Positions 54,681 to 64,000 of a stretch of DNA of 64,000 bases are shown in pieces (position 1 is the first letter of the stretch; the number at the start of each line of letters is the position of its first letter). The notes below the pieces were generated by a model. The model searched no databases and was not told the origin of the DNA. It was given only the letters and a program-made list of their open reading frames with translations. The stretch comes from Globodera rostochiensis (lineage: Eukaryota; Nematoda; Chromadorea; Rhabditida; Heteroderidae): contig JAEVLN010000017.1 of assembly GCA_018350325.1 (NCBI GenBank), positions 1,760,666-1,824,665 of the forward strand. The letters run 5' to 3'. The position numbers and the translations under genes were made by a program.

Positions 54681-57600
54681 TCAATTAATGTCAGAATAAG
54701 GCACAACATGGCAAGTAAACTCTTCTGTGTAAACAGATAATCCGCCAACTTTTTCAGGGCTTGGAGGATTCAGTGGATCGGACGGGAGAACCTTTTAAAT
54801 TTTGTTTTTAATTTGATTTTTTAAACATTCAAACTTTGTAGGCGAGAAAGAAATTAGCGGCAAACAGAAAAAGTGTCATTCGGGCCAAAGCTTCGCCGGC
54901 ACATTGCCTATAAAATTTACATAAATTGGTTTTTTATTAGTGTTTAAAACAAAATGTAATTTTGATTTTTTGGGCCTCACCCCCCGACACGCCGCCCCCA
55001 AGAATCCCGCACCCGGCATTTTTGGACCCACCCCGACTTGCCCACCCTCAAAGGGTCGAAAAGCAATTCTATTATATAAATATTCTAAAAAAAGACACCT
55101 TTTCCCAACCCCAAATGCAATAAGTTCGTCGCTTTTCTTCAAACGGCCCTCATCGTCCAGAAAGCGTTCGGGCAAAAACCGATCGGGCTCCGGATACAGC
55201 TAATTAATTTAAATATATAATTTATTTTGTTAAAAAAATGAAACAACAACTTTTTCGTCGAACAGAACACTGCTGACCTGGAAATGTTTTTTTGTAAACA
55301 AATTTAAAAATGCTAAGGTTTTGCCCACCTGCGGTACAATTGGTGTCCCACGCTTCACAATAAAATTGCCAATTTGCATATCTTCAAGCGCCAAATGGCT
55401 AAGATTGAACGGGATCAAATTGACTAATCGAATTGTTTCCTTTAAAAATATTTAAACCATTTTGAAATATGTGTTTTTTCGAAACGAATTTCTTACATTT
55501 ATTACAGCGTTTGTATACGGTAGGAACGGGCGATGCTCCAACCCAATGGACGAACAAAGCCAATCCGAAAGGTCGTCTGCTTGCTCCTCACACTTTGGCA
55601 AAAGTCCTTTTTCTGCCGCATAAGTCTATAAAAAATTCAACAAATAAAATTTTTAATTTATATATAATATTTAAATAATTTCATTAAAAAATTTAACGAA
55701 TAAAACATTTTTAATTTATATATATATTTTAAAGAATTTTAAAGTTATGCCTTCAATTCGTTGTGCAACTTGCTCTGGATTTGTTGGTTTAAAATCATGT
55801 ATATCACCATGAAGTGCAAAGTATTCGAATTTGTTTCCTATTCAAAATGCATTAAAATTTTTAATATTAAAATTTGCATACATTTGCCGCCAAAAAGAAG
55901 TCAAAACACAATGATCGGAGCGCGTCCATACTGTAAATTTGAATACAGTGATTAAACTTTATATATAAAAATAAATGTCTTTAATCATTTGTAAGAGTGA
56001 TCTGACCCGATCTGATGCTAGTTAAAAAATCGTAACGGCTTATCAATACGAATTAATTCAAATATTTTAAGGTTTTTATAATCATTGATATCAGATTACA
56101 AATTTTAAAACATCTTTCAGAACTAGATACCCGGACCGGATCGGGATCCCGCGGGATTGAATAAAGTTTAAAAAATTTTATCGACGGCGCCTCAAGCAAT
56201 TTTTGCGAATTTTTTTCTCAATCCCAAAAATCCCGCGAAAAAGCATCGGGATTGGTCGGGATCGGGTTCCAGCCGGGATCCCGATCGAACACTGAAATCA
56301 AATAAAAATTTAATTCCCCTCTTTTTCTTTTACTGGAAGTATTTGTCTTGTTTGAACGGCACATCGCCACGCTTTTTCCGCTCTTCCGCTTTTTGGACAA
56401 CATCCAAAAAGTTGTCCACCAGTGAAGTCATCTCGCCGTCCCCAAGGCCATTTTGTTGCTCCCATTCACGACGTTTCACAATTTTGCCAATTTCCTTATC
56501 AATCGATTGGAATGCGACAGTAATTGTTTTTTCGATCAATTTATATGTGGCCGCAAAAGGCGGAAAATAGCGAAGCCACCTAAAAAGAAAAAAAAGATAA
56601 TTAACTCAAAAAAATCCAATTAATTTAAAACCCAAAAATTTCAATATTAAATTAGTTAATCGACATTTAATCATATTTGGCTGTGAGTGTTAAATTTAAA
56701 TGTCTTTTTGTCAAAACGGACAGTCCTCGCCCGTTTTCTTTTTCATCCCCAGTTTTTAGCTTAAAACGGTGAAATGTCAATAATAATTCTACAAAAAAGT
56801 AAATTAATGTGAAAAATATTTATAAATTTTAGAAAATATTGTACACAACCATAATGGCGATGAACAAACAATCTGTGTTGTTTTCCTGAAGTTGATTTAT
56901 TTTCTTTTATTTATCAATTTAATTTTTACCATATAAACAACATAAATAGTTCTTTTATGTGTCCTTTGTAAAGCCAAAATGCACTCAAGTCTTCCTAAAA
57001 AGTGGTTTTTATTAAACGCTTTTTCTTATTTAAATAAAAAATGTTTTGCCTCTTCCAGCGAATGTCCGTACAGAAGAAGATTTATGGAGGAGCCAATCAG
57101 CTCATTGATTGGCCCAATCAAATCGATGCCAATTGGCCCTTGGCGCTTTATTTCGCCGCGGATTTTTTCTGACATTTTGCGAAGGCCGATAACCAGCTAA
57201 AAGTTTAATACATTTTTTTTTATTAAAAAAATAAATAATTTTTTTAAACATTTTATGTATAATTACTAAATCAAAAATCAAAAAAAAATGTTTACTTCTT
57301 GACTCATTCGGTTTCTGCCCATGCCCAAATCTCTCAATGTTGACAGTGCATTTCTTCTTAAAAACTGCCAACTCTCGCCGTTCGTCCTCGTAACTCCAAA
57401 CAGTCCATGGGTAACTGTAATAAAAAATAATAATTTTAAACATTCAATTTATATTTATAAATTTGACCTGGCATAATTTCAGTGATGCCAAAAAAATAGC
57501 GGCCCGAGCTCTGTTCGTTTTGATCACGCAAAAAAGTGGAACGTATCAGTTCATAGTCGGTCACGATCACATAAGGATCATAAAAATGTGCAAAAATTAG

Positions 57601-57965
57601 TCAAAAAATTTTACACAACCGACAAAACAAAAAAAATGTTTTGCGATAAAATGTCCTTAAAATTTTTATTAAATTGATTGATCTGTTTCTAAAATGCTCT
57701 GATTTTGATCCCGACCAGAGGTTGAGGTTTATATTTATACCCATCGGAGGCTTACTTCGCCCATCCACAATGTGTACACCGGACCGTATTGTTTGGCATA
57801 ATGTGTGTAGGCGACGGCACCGCCATGTTCAGGAAAATGTGCCAATTGGTGCAAATTGCCCATCAGCGGGAGAGGCGTTGGGCCCGGAGGCAATTTGCGA
57901 CGTTTCCACACAAAATTCCAGAAGAGAATTGTGAACACATAGAGAAGACAAAGCCCAACAAACAT
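54681..57965 (-). CDS. Cytochrome P450 (CYP2-clan-like), about 529 aa
   Basis: Exons: 57756-57965, 57468-57579, 57296-57414, 57050-57196, 56930-56994, 56334-56579, 55882-55930, 55751-55837, 55497-55625, 55329-55439, 55248-55277, 55099-55199, 54835-54907, 54681-54791. The order is correct for a microsomal P450: membrane anchor ([20 protein letters not shown]), [13 protein letters not shown] hinge, [19 protein letters not shown]-helix, DFFLAANETNSNT I-helix, ETIR (ExxR), PERFLDDEG, and the haem loop FGVGKRQCAGE with the cysteine ligand. The enzyme would oxidise small lipophilic compounds at the ER. Two introns keep frame only with GC donors (after 57050 and 55751). The exon starting about 57579 has no AG acceptor in front, an unexplained defect or sequence error. 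Confidence 0.88.
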
Positions 57966-59522
57966 TTTATGAAAATTAAATTAATATTAGAAATTTTTTG
58001 TCAAATTAAAAAAAACATTTACAAATTCCTTTTTTCCGGCTTTTAAAAAGAAACAAAAAATTGCTAATTAATCTTTAAAAGATATAATTGCGGTCCGGGC
58101 AAATTGAAATGCTGCTTAATTTGTCTTTTTTATGTTCTTTTAAATTATTGTTTTTTGTCCTTACATCAATCAGGTGGCCCTAATTTTAGTTGTGATCAGA
58201 AAATTCGTTTAAGAAAAAAGTAAAAAACGACATTTTTTTGTTTCTATTTGCCTTAATTATTGCCGTTAAAACTATTTTGTTCATACAGACAGTTGAAATT
58301 AATTTGTTCGTGACCATAAAATTTCGATAAAGAAAACGCTTAAAACGGACGATTAAACACTTTTTGACATTTTGACAGATAAAATATAATTGTGAAGAAG
58401 AGCACAAGGTATGGGCCATTTTTGACTTTCTTTGTTTTGTTTTTGTTTATGTCATCCGAGAAGTCGTATTATCTTTTAACAAATCCAAAAGATAACGACA
58501 CTTAATGTTTGTTAAAAATAAAACTATGAATTTTTGACAGAAAGTCATATTTTTAGGCATTGAAAAATCAAACTAGGATGTAACCAAATGCTGATTTTGG
58601 ATTTCCTGACATCTTTAGGAGCTGGAATTCCGGATGCCGGTTTCCGGACTTTTTTTTTGGGGAGCTGGAATTCCGGATGCCGGTTTCCGGACTTTTTTTT
58701 TGGGGAGCTGGAATTCCGGATGCCGGTTTCCGGACTTTTTTTGGCATCCGGTTACATCCCTGGCACACATAAAACAATCAACAAAGTTGGCCATAAATGC
58801 GTTGCTGTACAACTTGGACGGGAAAAAGAAAAAATTAGCTGTTCATGATCAACGGAAAAGCAGCTGTTAATATGTAAATTATGTAAATCGTATATCAAGA
58901 AGATAATTTCAATTTTAATGAAAATTGGCAGCTTTAAACGGCGCCGAATGCTTGCGCAGAAAATTAATTCTTGAATTCCAATTCAGAGCAATTTTAAAAA
59001 TTTGATTAATCAAATTTCCATTGTATTATTCATTGGTATAGTTAAAAATAAAAGGGTCTGCCATTGATTCGGAAATAGTTTTGAAATATCACATAACATT
59101 AAATTTACGATGAATGTTCAAATCCAGCCAAATATGCTTGAATCAGCAGCTGAAAATCAAAGATTGTTTCTAAAATTTGTTAATCGCTCAGTTAACATTT
59201 TAAAATTTGACCTTTTTCCATAAAAGAGGTGAATGAATAGAAGCAAATTTTGTTTCAACAATGAATAATGTTTCAATTTTTGCTCTAAATACACTCAAAA
59301 TGTATTGAAATGCCAAAATTTGGTTTAGTCATTGCATTTTGTGTATAATTGACTTCGGAATTGTGCGACTTTTAATCTCGCGAGCTTTAAGAATATTTAA
59401 AATGAGTATTTAAGGCTCATTGACAGGCAAATAATTCAGTCAATCATTCATCAAACAATTTCAACATTAATAATTAAGAATTAAATAATTTAAATATCTT
59501 ATTTTACAAAATTTAGTCAACG
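57966..59522. other. Intergenic region upstream of P450 and chitin-binding gene
   Basis: These two genes are divergent, so both promoters should lie here. The sequence is AT-rich with a foldback at 58574-58761. No TATA-like element can be picked with confidence; the plus-strand gene is preceded by 'CATTCATCAAACAATTTCAAC' at about 59440-59465. Confidence 0.4.
58574..58761. repeat. Small foldback with three 43-bp units
   Basis: Ends AGGATGTAACC and GGTTACATCCCT are inverted. Inside, GGAGCTGGAATTCCGGATGC plus CGGTTTCCGGAC and a T-run repeat at 58621, 58664 and 58707. The unit itself contains GGAATTCC and CCGG palindromes. Confidence 0.8.
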
Positions 59523-60962
59523 ATGAACTTGATCCCATTGACTACACTTGTCATTTGTTCCCTATTTTTTGTGGGAACGTCCGTAAGCGGCGACGGCGCA
59601 CCGCCTCCGCCGCCTTCACCACCGCCCCCGCCTCCACCACCGCCGCCCCCGCCCAGTTACGGCCCACCGCCGCCCCCGCCTCCACCACCGCCGCCCCCGC
59701 CCAGTTACGGCCCGCCGCCGCCGCATCCACCGCCCCCGCCCAGCTACGGCCCGCCGCCGCCAAGTTACCCTCCCCCACCTTACTACAAATGTAAGTTACC
59801 GTAATTGGCACGATTAAAGCAACAAAAAGTCGTTTAGGCAAAGGTGACGGTTTGCAAGCGCCAAAATACTGTGCGTCCAAAATCTATTATGCGTGCTCGG
59901 GAGGAGTTGCAACCAAGCTGAATTGTCCATATGGCCTTGTCTTTGACCAAGTGAACCAAGTGTGCAACTACCCCAAGGAATGTGGAAAGAAACCGCCGTA
60001 AAATTTTTGTTTAATTTAACAAATATTAAAAACAAAAACATTTGAGGCCACCTCCTCCGCCGCATCCTCCTCCAACTTATGGAGGATACAAAGCCCCTAG
60101 ATGGCGACGTGACGCTAGGTACGTTTTATCCCAAACCTTTAAAATAGGTATTTCCAACTCAAGTTATGCGCCCGCACCTCCAAGCTACGGAGCTCCTCCA
60201 CCACCGCCTCCTCCTCCGCCACCATCGTATGAACCGGAACCGCCAAGCTACGGACCTCCAGAACCGCCAAGCTACGGACCTCCAGAACAACCAAGCTACG
60301 GACCTCCAGAACCGCCAAGCTACGGACCTCCAGAACAACCAAGCTACGGACCTCCAGAACCGCCAAGCTACGGACCTCCAGAACCGCCAAGCTACGGACC
60401 TCCGGAACCGCCAAGCTACGGAGCTCCTCCTCCTCCACCGACTCCACCTCCGCCACCGCCGCCTCCTCCTCCGCCACCGCCACCATCGTACGAACTTCAG
60501 GAACAACCAAGCTACGGACCTCCGGAACCACCAAGCTACGGAGCTCCTTCTCCTCCACCGACTCCACCTCCGCCACCGCCGCCTCCTCCTCCGCCACCAT
60601 CAAGCTACGGAGCTCCTCCTCCGCCACCATCTTATGAGCCTCCGGCACCTCCAAGCTACGGTGCTCCGCCGCCACCACCGTCTCCACCGCCACCGCCGCC
60701 TCCACCACCACCATCTTATGAGCCTGCCCCTCCAAGCTACGAACCGCCGGCACCTCCAAGCTACGGACCTCCGGAACCGCCAAGCTACGGAGCTCCTCCG
60801 CCACCGCCTCCTCCGCCGCCCCCAACACCGCCTCCTCCCCCACCACCACCGCCACCATCGTATCAGCCTGCTCCTCCAAGCTACGGGCCTCCGGAACCGC
60901 CAAGCTACGGGGCTCCCTCACCACCACCCCCTCCGCCTCCTCCGCCACCATACTCTAATTAA
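59523..60962 (+). CDS. Secreted chitin-binding (CBM14) protein with proline-rich arms, 432 aa
   Basis: Best model: 59523-59790, 59838-59997, 60047-60118, 60164-60962, all in phase. MNLIPLTTLVICSLFFVGTS is a signal peptide. Next is a poly-Pro arm with PPPSYGPPP blocks, then a peritrophin-A chitin-binding domain with all six cysteines (YYKCKGDG; KYC; YYACSGG; LNCPYGLVFD; QVCNYPKEC); the first Cys codon is made across an intron. A long second arm has at least eight PPSYGPPE repeats and poly-Pro runs. The CBM14 exon also runs into a TAA (59999) if the intron at 59998 (GTAAAA) is retained, giving a 143-aa form. Likely an extracellular matrix, cuticle or eggshell component that binds chitin; the tissue is unknown. 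Two separate genes is the alternative, but the second part lacks an ATG. Confidence 0.75.
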
Positions 60963-62364
60963 ACAACGCGCAAAAATTGAACTCGGACGCGCAGAAAGCA
61001 ATTGACTGATGAAAGTTATAATTTGATCGTTTACATATAATTAAACAATTTGAATGAGTAAATGTTGTTTTGCAACTTTTGAAGAAACATTTTTAATCGC
61101 ATAAAATTTCTTAAACATGAGTCATCGAACTCGGCGTTTGCTTGGCCGGTCGCTGAACTGAAGTCATTTAGTTCCTTATTGAAATATTTAAGCGCAAATG
61201 GTAACATACTGTAAAATTGCACTCATTTCTTCTATGATTTTTATAAACCAAATTCCGAATTGACCCGATTTTGTTTTTTCGGAATTTGCGGGATCTTCAG
61301 GCGCGTGTAAAAATACTCAAATTTTTAGCATTTTTTTGAGCGAAAACTATGTTTTTTGCGCAAATTTTTCTAAAGTTCCACCGATAGGTGCAGGTCATTT
61401 GGATAACTGCACAAAGTCCGGTCATCGAGAAAATGTTTCATTTGAAAAATCTACAAATCTTGACATATACCGTATATCTTAAGGTAAAGCCCCCCCCCCT
61501 GAAATAGAGCACCAATTTTTGGAGGGGGAGGAGGAAATAGAGCCCCCGGGGGCTGTATTTAAGATTTTGCGATGTGTTTACTTAAACTAAAATTATAATT
61601 CAAAATTGATATTAAATATAAAAAATTCAACGAAAATAAACATAAAATAATTCACTAATTTTATGACGTCAGTATCAATTACATTTTGAAGATAAGCTGA
61701 CGACATTAAGAGGAAAATTCAAATATTTGATCAATTATTTTCAAAAGTAATTATTTAATTAGTTTATTAATTAGAAAATTCTTCAAATTTCTTGTTCTTG
61801 AATTAATCAGATAAAATAATTTTTTCATAAAAGATAACAAATTATTCCAAAAGCGCTGCTTTTAATGCGTGCGAATTGTTCTCACGGAGCAGCAGCAACA
61901 AATCCATCAAAGGCATTTTTTTTATCTAAACATCAAATCGCCATGGTTTTATTTTAAAAATATTATGAAAGTAAAATTTTTTGCAATGATTCAACATTTT
62001 TTTTTGTTTCAATAATTTTTTGTTTACTAAAATTTAGAAATGTTATTTGGTTTTCAGATTCAAAAAGAGCAAATAAATAAATGTTAAGGACAAATCATTC
62101 AACACTTTTGCCTCTCTTAGTGATGAATGAATGATAATGACAAAGCCTTTTTCAAAATTCTTTTTGAAAAGGTTTAATACAAAAATTAAAAAACGAATAT
62201 TCAATGTTTTTTTAAATTGTTTCCAGTTTATTAATTAAGCATATAATTTTTATACAATTTTTTAATTTCGCAATAAATTGATTGCATCGATATTCTCAAC
62301 CTCACATTTAATCTGCTAGAATATTAGAAAATAATCCCAACATTACGCTCGAAAATGGGCAGAT
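60963..62364. other. AT-rich gap between chitin-binding gene and MGAT2
   Basis: It contains a short C-rich/G-rich patch with AGCCCCC (61490-61560). A minus-strand frame at 61031-61222 has a TTTTACAG acceptor-like word, but no other exon, so it is not called. The rest is AT-rich. Confidence 0.45.
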
Positions 62365-64000
62365 TTGCATCCAAAAATAAATGAAAATATAAATATTCTC
62401 AAATTTTATATATTTTTTTTAATATATTTTATGTTCAACTTTATTTTGCGCATGTTTCGTCCATCAGCAGCCATTTTTGTCTTAGCGGTCGGTGTTTTTA
62501 TTTTTAAATTTAAACAAAAATATTTTCAGTTTTTGTTTCTGTTGCCATTTTTATTTTATATAACATTCAATGCGACCTCATCAATTTATTGGCAAAAAAT
62601 TGATGTAATCTCGGTGTTAATGGATGACAATGCCACAAATTTCCAACATAAAAATGAGACCGAAAAAGTGACAGAATTGGGAATTTTGCCAAAGTTGGAA
62701 ATTTCCAACAAACTTGAATGGCATCAATTGTTGACAAATTCGTCTAAAATTTTGTCAACGTTCAAAAAAACGACAGAACATTTTTCTAATTTTCAAAATT
62801 CGAATTCTAACAAATTCGACAAAAAATCAGAGACTCCTCCAATTCAGGTGCAGTGAATTAAATTAAAAATTTAACCGTTTTTTCATTTTTCGAGCTCCAT
62901 TCGTGGTTTGTACAATCTGACGGAGCCAATTTCCAGCAATGTTGATTTTGTGATCATTGTGCAGGTACTTGAAAATAGAACACAAAAGCAAATATTTGAT
63001 TAACAGATTCATGATCGGATAAAATATTTAAAAGCTCTGATCCAAAGCTTGTCAAAAGTCGCCACCATTGATCGCGTTTTGTTGGTGTTTAGCTGCGATT
63101 TTAATAGTGATGAAATTCGCAATTTGATACGAGGCATCAAATTTTGTAAGGTAAAAATTTATGAATTTGATTTGTCTTTAACAAATTGTAAAAAGGCACA
63201 TTCCATTAACTTTTGGTTAAGATCTTTTGTAGATTAGAGTAGAGCGCGGGATCTCGGGATTGAGACTGAATTGAATCGGTTTTTTGAAGATTGAAATTAT
63301 TTCAATCATTTTTCTCCATTTAAAGTCACGACTTTTAAAACACGATCGCGGGTTTTCATTAAAATAAGTTTTAAAACTTTAAAATAATCATAAATAAAAA
63401 TTATTTTGCATAAAATAAAAACTCCTGCCAACGTAAATCTTGCTCTACTCTGGTTTAATATAATTCTTAATATTTCACTAATTATTAGGTTTTAAATTAA
63501 GATTAAAAAATTTTTTTAGACGCTACGCATCACTTTTCCATACAACATCCAACGTTATGAACATGAATTCCCCGGCCAGTCTCCTTCAGACTGTTCGGAG
63601 GATGGAAAGAAGTTTAATTATTAGCATTTAATTAGGGTTGCTTCTCGATCCCGACGCTCCCGACACGCGGCCCGACACTTCCAAAAAAACGCAATCCCCG
63701 ACTTTCCCACCCCCGAAGGGTCGGGGATCAACGCTAATTTGAATATAAATGGATTAAAAATTACTTTTATTTATTTCAGTCTAAACTGCACAAACTTAAA
63801 TTCGACGGATATTAAAGGCGAACATCGAAAAGCAAATCTTGCACAAATAAAGCATCATTGGTGGTGGAAGGTAGGCAAATTATGTAAATAACAACCGTTA
63901 CAATTTTGTTTTAAAATCTTTAATTTTTGGCTGAAATGATTAAATTACAAAAACAACAACAACAACGAAAAGTTTTAGCTCAACTACATGTTCGAGCAGG
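62365..64000 (+). CDS. gly-20: Alpha-1,6-mannosyl-glycoprotein 2-beta-GlcNAc transferase (MGAT2), 5' part
   Basis: Exons 62365-62852, 62895-62964, 63007-63150, 63520-63611, 63780-63870 and 63979 to beyond the window join in phase. The N-terminus is a type II signal anchor (PSAAIFVLAVGVFIF; FLFLLPFLFYITF), then a stem with N-glycosylation sites. The catalytic part follows MGAT2 closely: NVDFVIIVQIHDRIKYLKAL, IDRVLLVFSCDFNSDEIRNL, ITFPYNIQRYEHEFPGQSPS with DCS, and the hallmark IKHHWWWK. The enzyme acts in the Golgi, adding GlcNAc to the alpha-1,6 mannose on the way to complex N-glycans; C. elegans has it as gly-20. About 300 residues are visible; the EEDH-type metal site is beyond the end. Start Met 62365 or the in-frame Met 62452 are both possible. 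Confidence 0.92.

Noticed and set aside
60042..60162. Separate start for the proline-rich part
   Set aside because: The open frame begins without an ATG; splicing from 59997 to 60047 joins it in phase to the CBM14 exon, which is the simpler reading.
60139..60951. Long antisense open frame opposite the proline-rich gene
   Set aside because: It mirrors the codon repeats of the sense strand, which has a leader, a known domain and phased introns.

Overview
This looks like nuclear DNA from a nematode, most likely a plant-parasitic tylenchid of the cyst-nematode type. The window is AT-rich. Its genes are split by short introns (about 42-60 bases) with TTTCAG-like acceptors mixed with larger repeat-filled introns. 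It encodes a DEG/ENaC channel, a FAAH-type amidase, a cytochrome P450, a chitin-binding proline-rich secreted protein and the N-glycan enzyme MGAT2, plus many small secreted proteins without obvious relatives. Four introns (one in the channel, two in the P450, one in the amidase) only keep frame if they begin with GC instead of GT. Frequent GC-AG introns have been reported for the cyst nematode Globodera, so this supports the assignment without proving it.

Layout. 1-5.9 kb: repeat modules and two orphan gene pieces, a caspase p20-like exon and the last two exons of a prolyl oligopeptidase. 6.2-22.4 kb: three copies of a four-exon secreted-protein gene (a fourth lies at 49.4 kb), a group of helical, apparently secreted genes (8.3-13.8 kb), a 37-bp minisatellite carrying the nematode telomere word, and a 6.4-kb palindrome with two convergent copies of the secreted gene. 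22.7-29.5 kb: the DEG/ENaC gene and two small secreted-protein genes. 31-41 kb: foldback elements, a tRNA-Gln(CTG), two neighbouring paralogous secreted helical genes, and a secreted protein with three helix-turn-helix-like repeats broken by one in-frame TAA. 42.1-47.4 kb: the amidase. 48-54 kb: a small Asn-rich secreted peptide, the frameshifted fourth copy of the family, a divergent nucleoside diphosphate kinase, and a secreted three-exon gene that may be transthyretin-like. 54.7-58 kb: the P450. 59.5-61 kb: the chitin-binding/proline-rich gene. 62.4-64 kb: the 5' part of MGAT2, running off the window.

The genes do not form a pathway. The most distinctive feature is the repeat landscape. 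Several foldback elements have ends built from short iterated phrases, a different phrase in each element, and some share a loosely similar interior containing an AAGTTATG-like word. They sit between genes and inside introns; one secreted gene carries two of them in its two introns. Exon models come from reading frames, splice-site words and phase agreement by eye. No alignment or database search was run, so family calls rest on recognised motifs.
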